Below, piece by piece: positions 25,298 to 36,464 of a DNA stretch of 54,178 bases; the first letter of the stretch is position 1, and every line of letters begins with the position of its first letter. This stretch comes from Phycisphaerales bacterium. Its GTDB lineage: Bacteria > Planctomycetota > Phycisphaerae > Tepidisphaerales > Tepidisphaeraceae. The stretch is from positions 1 to 54,178 of the forward strand of contig JANYKD010000131.1 of NCBI GenBank assembly GCA_025361735.1. The letters run 5' to 3'. The position numbers and the translations under genes are program-made. The notes under the pieces were generated by a model. That model did not search any database. It worked only from the letters and a program-made list of their open reading frames with translations, and was not told the DNA's origin.

Positions 25298-26113
25298 ATG
25301 CCTGGAAAGAATATAAAAGACAGAGGCAAGAGGCTTATGCGCCGTCAACCTCTGGAGAATCTGGGCGAGTTTCCCACGACGCACTGGTCGCTGGTGGGTC
25401 GTGCGGGGAGCGATGATCTTGCCGCCAAGCGGAAGTCCTTGGAACAGTTGCTGACGCGATACATGCCGGCGTTACGCGCGCACCTGGTGCTTCGAAAGCG
25501 GATTCCGCCGGATCGTGCCGACGACGTGCTTCAGGGTTTTCTGACCAGCAAGATCCTTGAGCAGGGCATCATCGCGCGGGCGGAGAGGGAGAAGGGCCGG
25601 TTTCGCAACTTCCTCATGGTTGCCCTGGATCGTTTCCACATCAGCGAGATTCGCCGCGAGCAGGCGATGAAGCGGCGGCCGGACGGCTTTGTGGCGATTG
25701 ATGAAGACCCGGACATGGTGAGATCGGAACCGGCGGCGGACAGGGCCTTTGACGTGGCGTGGGCGCGGCAGTTGTTGAGCGAAGTGATCCGCCGCATGGA
25801 GGCCGCGTGCCAGTCGCCGCCCCGGCCAGATGTCTGGGGCGTGTTTCAGACGAGAATCCTGGCGCCGACGCTGGGGCAGGGCGAGGAAGAGCCGTATGAT
25901 TCGCTCGTGCGGCGCTACGGGTTTACTTCGCCGGCGCAGGCATCGAATGTGCTGATGACCGCCAAGCGGATGTTCATTCGAACGCTGCGCTCGATGATCG
26001 GCGAATACGAGAAGAACCAGGAGGATATCGATGCGGAGATCGCCGACCTGTTTGTTATTCTAAGTCAATCCTCGAAGACGGATACCGCGAACGAGCGGCC
26101 GGATGCGCCATGA
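25298..26113 (+). CDS. ECF-type RNA polymerase sigma factor, planctomycete class
   Basis: A 271-aa sigma-70-like protein. It opens with 'FPTTHWSLVGRAG', which I associate with the expanded planctomycete ECF groups. The region-2 helices follow ('DRADDVLQGFLTSKILEQG', 'GRFRNFLMVALDRFHISEI', then 'RREQAMKRR'). A region-4-like helical part contains 'ASNVLMTAKRMFIRTL'. The ATG at 25298 is used; a later ATG at 25337, close behind an AGAGG, would give a 258-aa form. It is 92 bp downstream of the precursor and overlaps the next gene by 4 bp, so the pair is translationally coupled. It probably directs transcription of this RiPP cluster or responds to the nearby kinase, but no target promoter is evident. 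Confidence 0.8.
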   Translation: MPGKNIKDRGKRLMRRQPLENLGEFPTTHWSLVGRAGSDDLAAKRKSLEQLLTRYMPALRAHLVLRKRIPPDRADDVLQGFLTSKILEQGIIARAEREKGRFRNFLMVALDRFHISEIRREQAMKRRPDGFVAIDEDPDMVRSEPAADRAFDVAWARQLLSEVIRRMEAACQSPPRPDVWGVFQTRILAPTLGQGEEEPYDSLVRRYGFTSPAQASNVLMTAKRMFIRTLRSMIGEYEKNQEDIDAEIADLFVILSQSSKTDTANERPDAP

Positions 26114-26631
26114 ACGACGATGCGATCAATTCACAGCAGCCCCAAACGCTGGCGCGATTGCTGAAGCTGGATGCCGAAGCGCCGCGGTCGTGGAGTTCGG
26201 CCGATCTGGGGCCGATCTTTCAGCACCAGCTCAGAGCGCCGTTGAGCTTCGATCTGAAGGATCTGGCCCGGTCGCGGCATCGCAGTGTCGAGGATCTGAG
26301 CCGGGTGCCCGATGGGGCGCCGCTGGTGACGTTCGCGGATGCGTTGTTCCATCCCCATCCGCCGGTTGAGCTGCTGGGCGCGATCAAGGCTTTTGCCAAG
26401 GCCAGCGGCGATGAGCAGCGCGGGATGCTTCCGCAGGAAGTGGCGACGATGCTCTACTATCTGAGCATTGTGGCGGCGCTGGTTCATTGCGGGCGGCGGA
26501 TTACCAGCCTCAGCGACGCGGCGTTGCGGAAAGGCGTGGAATGGGCCATGGGGCAGAGCTGGATCGACGAGCGGACGCTGACGATGATGCACGAGGGGCT
26601 CGGGCATTTGCCGGCTCAGGTGGAAGGCTGA
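26110..26631 (+). CDS. Small partner of the sigma factor, unknown function
   Basis: A 173-aa protein whose ATG overlaps the sigma-factor stop (ATGA at 26110-26113). It is predicted soluble and helical, with no signal peptide. Notable blocks are 'SWSSADLGPIFQHQLRAPL' and 'LLGAIKAFAKASGDE', and a hydrophobic helix around 'ATMLYYLSIVAALVHCG' that may pack in a core rather than a membrane. The coupling suggests an anti-sigma or accessory factor, or a factor of the RiPP cluster, but no zinc-binding anti-sigma motif is present. It ends 12 bp before the convergent cyclase gene. Confidence 0.6.
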   Translation: MNDDAINSQQPQTLARLLKLDAEAPRSWSSADLGPIFQHQLRAPLSFDLKDLARSRHRSVEDLSRVPDGAPLVTFADALFHPHPPVELLGAIKAFAKASGDEQRGMLPQEVATMLYYLSIVAALVHCGRRITSLSDAALRKGVEWAMGQSWIDERTLTMMHEGLGHLPAQVEG

Positions 26632-26643
26632 GACGACTCTATT

Positions 26644-28560
26644 TCAGGCGGGGCCTGTTGAGGGCTGGGCAGCGGCGAGATGGATCACGTCGGTGGGGGT
26701 GGCGGCGGCTTTTTCCCAGGCATCGAGATTGGACAGCCACTTCAGGACGGCAAGCGTCTGGTCCATGCGGTCCAGGCCCCGGAAATCGGTGGCCACGCCC
26801 AGGCTGGCCCGATGCAGGCAATCGAGCAATACCGTCTTGTCGATCAGGCCAAGGTCGTCAGCGTCGGTGGTCACGACCAGTTGTTTGAGTGCCTGAAAAT
26901 TCCGGGCGAGGCCCATGAACGTGACTTCGTTGAAGTGGCCCTTGCGCTGGCGATTGCGGATTTCGTCGGGGAGCAGGCCGCGCGTCGCCTGGGCGAGAAC
27001 GGGTTTCTGTTGACCGGGGATGCAGCACAGATGCGAGGGGATACCCAAGCCAAAGCACACCAGCCGGGGATCGAAGAAGGGGTGAGTGACGTGAAGCCCT
27101 CGCGGCGCGGCCAGCCACATGCGGCTCATGTCGCCGCGCCGGGATTCGGTGGCAAAGAGGGAGATGGACCATCGCATGGTGCTGTACTTGCGGCTGATGT
27201 TTTGCAGGCTTTGCAGGCCATAATCGAGCATGCGGTGGCGGCGGGCGAAATCGGGACGGATCCAGGGGGCGATGGTGTGGCCGGTCTGGTTGGACCAGCC
27301 GGCATGGCCGCGTCGCAACAGTGGGCGGAGGCCATAGCGCAACCAGATGGGTAACAGACTGGCGAGACCATTGGCGGAGAAGACTTTCCAGCGGTTGCAG
27401 TTCATGGCCTGGGAAAATCGACCGGCCTCTCGCCAGGCGGCGAGCAGGTGACCGCGTTTGAGCAGGTCACTGATATGGGCCGGTGGGACATCGACCACTT
27501 CGTCGGCGCCAATGCCGGCCATCATGGTGTGCATGCCAAGGTCTGCTCCGACGTTCACGAGGTGACGGTTCATCCCCAGGCGCGGGAGCCAGGGGCAAGG
27601 CTCATCGGAGAGGGGTGGGTCGAGGAAGCCGTCATAATCGAGAATATTATCTCCATTGATCAAATGGGGGACGATGCCGGTGGCGACGCGCAGGGCGGCC
27701 TGAACATAGGCTGTCTCGCGCGACAGGATGCTGAGTTTTTCGTAAACGAGCGACAGTCCGTGGACAGGCCCGTCGCCGATACCTTCGCTGGCCAGACGGC
27801 CGGCGAGCAGCGCAATTGCGGTGGAGTCCATCCCGCCGGACAGGTGGGCGGTGACCCGGCCGACCATACGCTGGCGAACCGCCTCACGGAGCAGGTCAAG
27901 GTATTGCTGCCCGACCTCTTCCAGTGTGCGGGCGGTGACGGTGGCGATGCGGCTCGGCCAGTCCCAGTAGACTTGGCGCTGGACGGTCCTGGTCGACATG
28001 TTCGCTTCGACGATCGTGCCAGGACGGACGCGGTTGACGTTGCGGAAGATGCATCTTTCGCTGTCGAGCTCTTCGCGGCCGGTGCCGGGGGGCATAAGAA
28101 ACTCGGCAAGATAGTCCGGGTTGATCAGTCCGCGTACGGAACCGCGCACGAGAGGGCGCATGTGAGTGCTGAGCGCAATAGCGCCGTCGATCTCGGCCCA
28201 GAACAGAGGGTAGGCACCCATGGGATCGCGGCTGCCGATCAGGATGCCCTGCCGGCCATCCCATAGCACCAGAGAGTATTCGCCTTCGAGGGAGATAAGG
28301 CCCTCGCGGCCTCGGGTCAGATACATGCCCAAGGCGAGGGCGGCATCATTGGTTTTGGCGGCATCGGCAAGTTCGACGGGGAGTTGGCCGACGATGTCGC
28401 GCAGTTTCTCGTCCCGGTAGTAGATGCGGCCCATGACAACGGCGGCGGAGTTGCCCGTCTGATGGAACGTGACGAGCGAGAGTGGGTCGGTTCCGTGGGG
28501 GCCGAAGAACTGGAACTCGGTCTGGTGGTTGCGAGAGATGACACTGAATCCGAGGTGCAT
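26644..28560 (-). CDS. Asparagine-synthetase-like lasso peptide cyclase
   Basis: A 638-aa protein with an N-terminal glutamine-amidotransferase-like fold ('GREGLISLEGEYSLVLWDG', then 'GSRDPMGAYPLFW') and a C-terminal asparagine-synthetase ATP-pyrophosphatase domain with the PP-loop 'SGGMDSTAIALLAG' (about residues 241-254). Lasso cyclases use this domain to adenylate an Asp or Glu side chain and close the macrolactam. With the start at 28560 residue 2 is His, not the catalytic Cys of true glutamine-dependent asparagine synthetases, as expected for a lasso cyclase. That ATG has GGAG about 8 nt upstream; an earlier ATG at 28587 and the frame opening at 28650 are alternatives. It is convergent with the sigma-factor pair and downstream of the 181-aa exported protein gene. 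Confidence 0.85.
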   Translation of the reverse strand: MHLGFSVISRNHQTEFQFFGPHGTDPLSLVTFHQTGNSAAVVMGRIYYRDEKLRDIVGQLPVELADAAKTNDAALALGMYLTRGREGLISLEGEYSLVLWDGRQGILIGSRDPMGAYPLFWAEIDGAIALSTHMRPLVRGSVRGLINPDYLAEFLMPPGTGREELDSERCIFRNVNRVRPGTIVEANMSTRTVQRQVYWDWPSRIATVTARTLEEVGQQYLDLLREAVRQRMVGRVTAHLSGGMDSTAIALLAGRLASEGIGDGPVHGLSLVYEKLSILSRETAYVQAALRVATGIVPHLINGDNILDYDGFLDPPLSDEPCPWLPRLGMNRHLVNVGADLGMHTMMAGIGADEVVDVPPAHISDLLKRGHLLAAWREAGRFSQAMNCNRWKVFSANGLASLLPIWLRYGLRPLLRRGHAGWSNQTGHTIAPWIRPDFARRHRMLDYGLQSLQNISRKYSTMRWSISLFATESRRGDMSRMWLAAPRGLHVTHPFFDPRLVCFGLGIPSHLCCIPGQQKPVLAQATRGLLPDEIRNRQRKGHFNEVTFMGLARNFQALKQLVVTTDADDLGLIDKTVLLDCLHRASLGVATDFRGLDRMDQTLAVLKWLSNLDAWEKAAATPTDVIHLAAAQPSTGPA

Positions 28561-28666
28561 GATGGGATTCTCCGTGACGGAGTTCATTGGATGGCCTGAT
28601 GGTGGTCGCAATGAACGACAAATGCAAGCAAGCCAGTGATGGATCAACAACCGTGCGTCAACAATG

Positions 28667-28700
28667 CGGCCGCCGTCGGAAGGATTTTCGACGGCGGCCG
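28667..28700 (-). terminator. Hairpin between the exported-protein and cyclase genes
   Basis: A perfect 12-bp stem (28667-28678 with 28689-28700) and a 10-nt loop follow the stop of the 181-aa exported protein on the minus strand. Its core CCGCCGTCG/CGACGGCGG is the same as in the hairpin behind the precursor gene. It probably terminates or attenuates transcription before the cyclase. Confidence 0.55.
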
Positions 28701-28753
28701 GTATGGGGGTGAAGACAATTGGTCATGGATCATCGGGGGTTGGGAGTTTCAGG

Positions 28754-29299
28754 TTACCGCCGGCCACCCATGGCACCGCTGCCGGGGATCAGGGAAATCT
28801 TACCAACCAGAGTTCCGAGGAATCCGGCGTCGGCTTCCCAGCGTTCGGCCACGGTTGCGGTGCCCTGCAGGACCGCGTCGAAGCTGATGCCGTTGTTGGC
28901 GATCCAGCATCGCATCCAGCCGGTGCAATTGCGTCCGGCGCGGTCTGTGAAACTGTAGACCATGTCAACGCCGGTGCAACCAGGCATGGCGGGCGCGGCT
29001 TTGCTGGACAGGACGCGTACATTCTGAACGCCGAGGGTTTGCAGCGTCTGGAATATGAACCGGTCGGGCGTTGTCTGGCCGGGGGTGCCACGCAAGGAGG
29101 CGGTGCCAGCAGAGGTGGAACCATCGGGACCGTAAAGGGTTACGCCGTTGGGGCTTTCGGAAGCCCACCAGCCCTGGGGAAGGGAGTAGCGGAAGTACCG
29201 GCCTTCGACATCGCGAAGCGGTGCAGGCTGGGCCAGTGCCGGCAGGGTGTTGAGGATCACGATCAGGCTCAGGACCGAAATGAGGGAATGCTTAAACAT
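28754..29299 (-). CDS. Small exported protein in the RiPP cluster (181 aa)
   Basis: A 181-aa protein starting at the ATG ending 29299, with GGAGG about 8 nt upstream. The signal peptide is clear ('KHSLISVLSLIVILNTLPALAQ', cleavage near residue 24). The mature part is beta-rich ('GRYFRYSLPQGWWASES', 'VTLYGPDGSTSAGTAS') and contains three Cys residues ('PGCTGVDMVYSF', 'NCTGWMRCWI') that could form a disulphide. It ends in a Gly-rich stretch. No family is recognised. It lies directly upstream of the cyclase on the same strand. A role in immunity, or as an extracytoplasmic partner of the peptide, is possible but only inferred from position. Confidence 0.7.
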   Translation of the reverse strand: MFKHSLISVLSLIVILNTLPALAQPAPLRDVEGRYFRYSLPQGWWASESPNGVTLYGPDGSTSAGTASLRGTPGQTTPDRFIFQTLQTLGVQNVRVLSSKAAPAMPGCTGVDMVYSFTDRAGRNCTGWMRCWIANNGISFDAVLQGTATVAERWEADAGFLGTLVGKISLIPGSGAMGGRR

Positions 29300-29476
29300 G
29301 ACTGACCTCCGAAATGTGGTGAATTGCAACTGCTGGTTTAGCGATCACTTGATGCCAATCACCGCAGTTCAACAGTGATTACGCAGTCCCTGTGGCAAGC
29401 CTGCGCCGAGGAAATATTTCGAGGCCATTTCCCTGGGCCTGTCCAGTTGGCATGAGACGGTTAAAATGGGAACACG

Positions 29477-30256
29477 ATGGGCTCACACAATGACCAAGGC
29501 GTGGCGGAGCAATCGACATCTCCTGCGGGGGAGTATGTGCTGGCGGAGGATGTGATTCTGCTGCCGGTGGAGGACGGGACGGCGCGGCTGCTGGATCTGA
29601 GCGGGGAGATCTATTCGCTCCCGGGCACGGGGGCGGCGCTGCTCCAAGGCGTGCTGGAGCGCGGCGTGCACGCTGCCGTTGGCGAAGTGGCGGACCAGTA
29701 TAAGGCCGATCCAAAGCAAGTGAGGGCGGATTGTGATGCGATGCTGAGGGATTTTGAGAACAAGGGGATGGTCTATCGGCGGGACAAGCGGCCGGTGAAG
29801 CATCGGATTCGCAGACCGCTGGCATGGCTGCTGATGGCGATGGTTCTTCCACTGGTTAAAGGCGGCGTGTTATCGCTTAGAAGTCGGGCGTGGATGATGC
29901 TGGCGGTGGCTCGTGTCTCTTTGGCGCTGTTGCGGTGGACGCCGACGCTGGAAGCCTGGGAGCGGTTCTGGCGATTGTCGGCGAAGGATGGGGCGGCCGA
30001 CGAGCGTGCGATCGCGCAGGCGGTCGACGATGCGGTGCGGGGGGCGGCGGTGAAGCACTGGTTTCGGGTTGAGTGCAAAGAGCGGGCGTTGTGCTGCTGG
30101 GCGATGGCCAGGGCGGCGGGGTTGCCGGCGGAGTTGATCGTGGGGGTGCAGTTCTTTCCTTTTGCCGGACACTGCTGGTGCGAGGCCGGGCCACTGACGA
30201 TGAGCGATGATCGGACGCGAATTGACCTGTTCAGGCCCGTGGTGCGGTATTCGTGA
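29477..30256 (+). CDS. Fused RRE (PqqD-like) and lasso leader peptidase (B1-B2 fusion)
   Basis: A 259-aa protein. Residues 20-100 form a PqqD-like RRE: 'EDVILLPVEDGTARLLDLSG' is the beta-hairpin, followed by the helices with 'LLQGVLERG' and 'ADCDAMLRDFENKGMV'. This domain should bind the YxxP leader. Residues 110-259 are a transglutaminase-like peptidase of the lasso B2 type: catalytic Cys200 in 'VECKERALCCWAMARAAG', His232 in 'FPFAGHCWCEAG', and Asp244/245 downstream as possible third residue. The peptidase removes the leader before cyclisation. Such B1-B2 fusions are known in several phyla, while actinobacteria usually keep them separate. The gene is divergent from the exported-protein gene, with a 177-bp shared upstream region. 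Confidence 0.87.
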   Translation: MGSHNDQGVAEQSTSPAGEYVLAEDVILLPVEDGTARLLDLSGEIYSLPGTGAALLQGVLERGVHAAVGEVADQYKADPKQVRADCDAMLRDFENKGMVYRRDKRPVKHRIRRPLAWLLMAMVLPLVKGGVLSLRSRAWMMLAVARVSLALLRWTPTLEAWERFWRLSAKDGAADERAIAQAVDDAVRGAAVKHWFRVECKERALCCWAMARAAGLPAELIVGVQFFPFAGHCWCEAGPLTMSDDRTRIDLFRPVVRYS

Positions 30257-30262
30257 AATGGA

Positions 30263-30294
30263 GAACAGCCGCCGGACAGGAGATCGGCGGCTGT
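30263..30294. terminator. Bidirectional terminator hairpin
   Basis: A perfect 11-bp inverted repeat (30263-30273 with 30284-30294) with a 10-nt loop lies just behind the B1-B2 gene. The next gene points toward it from the other side. It could terminate both transcripts. No T run is present. Confidence 0.6.
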
Positions 30295-30365
30295 TGAGTT
30301 GGGGATAAGCGACCGGGCGTGGCAGGTGCGAGCGGAAAACCTGGGAGCTGGTTTTGCAGGGCGAT

Positions 30366-30665
30366 CTATTTCCCGCCGTAGCCGCCGCCGTTGCCGCTGC
30401 CGGGCGTGTTGTTGTCTGCGTAAGCAATATAGCCCTTCTTGCCGCCGTAGCCGCCGCTGCTGCCGGTGCCGGGCTCGCCTTCGGCAAGACGAGTTGCGCC
30501 ATGGGCGAGGTTGGTGATGTAAGTGATCGCGTGGGTGATCTTGTCGCCGTACCCGCCACCATTACCGCCGCCGGATTCCGTGGTGTGGCAAGAAGAAGCG
30601 ACGACCAGACCGGCCGACGCACCCAGTGCTGTGGCCGCCAACATGGTTTTGAGAGAGCGGAACAT
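30366..30665 (-). CDS. Small Gly-rich exported peptide or lipoprotein (99 aa)
   Basis: A 99-aa protein with a very good ribosome-binding site (AAGGAG, about 7 nt before the ATG at 30665). The signal peptide is 'RSLKTMLAATALGASAGLVV', followed by 'ASSC', a weak lipobox. The mature chain of about 75 residues carries three Gly-rich Tyr/Lys units: 'SGGGNGGGYGDK', 'GSSGGYGGKKGY' and 'GSGNGGGYGGK' at the very end. It shows no YxxP leader, so it is not an obvious lasso substrate. It sits between the peptidase and exporter genes and is divergent from the exporter. It may be a cell-envelope partner, an immunity peptide or a second secreted product; none is proven. Confidence 0.72.
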   Translation of the reverse strand: MFRSLKTMLAATALGASAGLVVASSCHTTESGGGNGGGYGDKITHAITYITNLAHGATRLAEGEPGTGSSGGYGGKKGYIAYADNNTPGSGNGGGYGGK

Positions 30666-30894
30666 GATAAGGCTCCTTTCGGAAAGCTGTTTGGGACTTC
30701 CATCGACCTCGGAACGCCCTTGGTCATGGCTGTCTGGTGTGAGTACGCGATGCGCATGGTGATCCTGCGCGACAAATCTGCTGTGGCGATACAAATGCGA
30801 CAATACAAATGCGGCGGCTTGTCAGGTGTTTTTGCGACGGCTATTCTGGGCTTTGGCGAAATCTCGGCCGGACACTGGCGCGGATGGGCATCCG

Positions 30895-32700
30895 ATGATG
30901 GAGACTGCTGCACGCACCAACGGATATTTGCGGGAATACCGACAATGGCTTTGGCCGCATCGGTGGAAGCTGGGCACACTCACGCTGCTGGCGATACTCA
31001 TCGCGGGCGTTGATATGTTGTGGCCGTTGGTCATCCGGCAGGTGATCAACGGCGTGCTGCTCGATGCTTCCGAAGTCTGGGCTCGCCGGGTATGGCGATT
31101 GAATCTGTTGGGGCTGCTGGCTTTGGGCATCTTGATTGTTAAACAAGCCCTCGAATCGATCCAGCGCTACGGCGTTGCCGTGCTTGACGCCAAGCTCATG
31201 TTGCGTCTGTCGCGCCGGCTTTTCGAGCAAATGATCCGGCTGCCATTGGGGTTTCTGGCGAGATTGAAGACGGGCGGCGTTGTCTCCCGGCTGTCCGGGG
31301 ATGTGGAAGAAGTGAGCGGACTGGCCAACGCGGCGCTGATCGGCCCGGCCGCCGCGGTGGTACGCGTCGGGCTGACTGTCACGGTGCTCTGTCTGCTGAA
31401 CTGGCGGCTGGCGGTCACAGCGATGGTGATGGTCCCGCCACTGGTGGCGTTGAGCCTCTTCTGGCTCAAGAAGATCAAACCGCTGTACCGCGCGGCGCAA
31501 GCCAATCGCGCGATTGTGGATGGACGAATCGGCGAGGCGTTTGGGGGCGTACGCGTGGTCAGAGCGTTTGGGCGAGAGGTTCGCGAGCAGTTGGAACATG
31601 CGCGGGGCCGGCACGACGTGGTGCGAACGCTGCTGCGGGCCCGGCGGCTGCAAATGGTGATGGAAGCCGGATGGGGGCTGCTGATTCCCTCAGTGAACCT
31701 GCTGATCATCTGGTTCGGCGGCTACCTGGTGTTGCGTCAGTATGCGAAGCTGGGCGACATCTTTGTGTTCCAGATCTATTCCTCGCTGCTGCTGGAACTG
31801 GTGTGGCAGATTGTGGCGTTGATCTCGCAGACCCAGCGCGGGCTGGCGGCGGCGGAGCGGGTGTTTGACGTGCTGGCGATGGATAAGCACCAGACCGATC
31901 CCGAAAATGCGGTCGAGGCGCCATCGCGGGTGGAAGAGATCCGGCTGGAGAATGTCCGGTTCGAGTACGAGCCGGGATCCGAAGTGATAAAGGATGTGAG
32001 CCTGGTGGTGCCGGCTGGCTCGGTGGTGGCGCTGGTGGGTCCGAGCGGCGCGGGCAAGACCACCTTGACCGACCTGATTGCCCGGTTCCACGATCCGACT
32101 GCCGGGGCCATCAAGGTGAACGGGGTGGATTTGCGGCAACTCCGTTGGACGAGTTACCGCCGGCGATTGGCGATCGTGCAGCAGGAGACTTTCCTGTTCG
32201 ACGGGACGATCCGCGAGAACATCGCCTATGGCAGGCGAGGCACCACGATGTCGCAGATCATCGATGCGGCCCGCCGGGCCAATGCGCACCAGTTCATCGA
32301 GGCGCTGCCGGACGGCTACCAGACAGTGGTGGGAGAGCGGGGTTTCCGGCTTTCCGGCGGGCAGAAACAGAGACTGAGCATTGCCCGGGCAATTCACGCC
32401 GACCGCCAGATCTTGATCCTCGACGAAGCCACCAGCAACCTCGACAGCGAAAGCGAACAGCTCATCCAGGCATCGCTGGCCGAATTGTTCAAAGGCCGTA
32501 CGACCTTTGTGATCGCGCATCGATTGAGCACGGTGACGCTGGCGGACCTGATCGTTGCCATGGAAGATGGGCGAATCCGCGAAGTGGGCACGCACAGTGA
32601 ACTGTTACGGCGCGGCGGCCTGTATGCGGACATGGTTCATCGGCAACAGCAGGGATTGGGGTTGAGCGAGGTCGATCGCTCCGGTGATCGACGTGGATAA
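30895..32700 (+). CDS. ABC transporter, fused permease-ATPase (probable lasso peptide exporter)
   Basis: A 601-aa MsbA/LmrA-type half-transporter. Six membrane helices span about residues 20-300. The ATPase domain has Walker A 'GPSGAGKTTL' (about residue 384), Q-loop 'IVQQETFLFDGTIRENIAYG', signature 'LSGGQKQRLSIARAI', Walker B 'ILILDEATSNLDSES' and H-loop 'FVIAHRLST'. The ATG at 30895 is chosen; an in-frame GTG at 30826 would add 23 residues that look untranslated. Exporters of this kind form the D component of lasso clusters and also give self-immunity. It is the last gene of the cluster and is followed after 47 bp by the kinase-WD40 gene. Confidence 0.88.
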   Translation: MMETAARTNGYLREYRQWLWPHRWKLGTLTLLAILIAGVDMLWPLVIRQVINGVLLDASEVWARRVWRLNLLGLLALGILIVKQALESIQRYGVAVLDAKLMLRLSRRLFEQMIRLPLGFLARLKTGGVVSRLSGDVEEVSGLANAALIGPAAAVVRVGLTVTVLCLLNWRLAVTAMVMVPPLVALSLFWLKKIKPLYRAAQANRAIVDGRIGEAFGGVRVVRAFGREVREQLEHARGRHDVVRTLLRARRLQMVMEAGWGLLIPSVNLLIIWFGGYLVLRQYAKLGDIFVFQIYSSLLLELVWQIVALISQTQRGLAAAERVFDVLAMDKHQTDPENAVEAPSRVEEIRLENVRFEYEPGSEVIKDVSLVVPAGSVVALVGPSGAGKTTLTDLIARFHDPTAGAIKVNGVDLRQLRWTSYRRRLAIVQQETFLFDGTIRENIAYGRRGTTMSQIIDAARRANAHQFIEALPDGYQTVVGERGFRLSGGQKQRLSIARAIHADRQILILDEATSNLDSESEQLIQASLAELFKGRTTFVIAHRLSTVTLADLIVAMEDGRIREVGTHSELLRRGGLYADMVHRQQQGLGLSEVDRSGDRRG

Positions 32701-32747
32701 CGCCGCCGCCTGCAAATTCGCTTGTGCCGGTCATTCCAATATCGATA

Positions 32748-36362
<3,615 letters not shown>

Positions 36363-36382
36363 TGTGGTTATTGGGAGGCGAA

Positions 36383-36391
36383 TGTTATAAT
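36383..36391 (+). promoter_or_regulatory. Extended -10 promoter element
   Basis: TGTTATAAT is a perfect extended -10 (TGn plus TATAAT). It begins 21 bp after the kinase stop and about 75 bp before the next gene's ATG. A weak -35-like TTGATG at 36359-36364 is 21 bp away, too far, so the extended motif would carry the promoter. It suggests that the next gene is transcribed separately from the kinase. Confidence 0.5.
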
Positions 36392-36464
36392 GGCGCAATG
36401 AGGCGATCAACCTTGCCCCGGCATATCGAGGTCCCGCCTTATATCAAACGTGAAAGGAATGGTC

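Noticed and set aside
27448-28266. Plus-strand ORF of 272 aa inside the cyclase region
   Set aside because: It is antisense to the asparagine-synthetase-like gene, whose motifs (SGGMDS and others) are in the minus frame.
30366-30665. Gly-rich 99-aa peptide as the lasso precursor
   Set aside because: It carries a secretory signal, has no YxxP leader motif and no Gly/Cys-to-Asp spacing of a lasso core. The 63-aa peptide fits much better.
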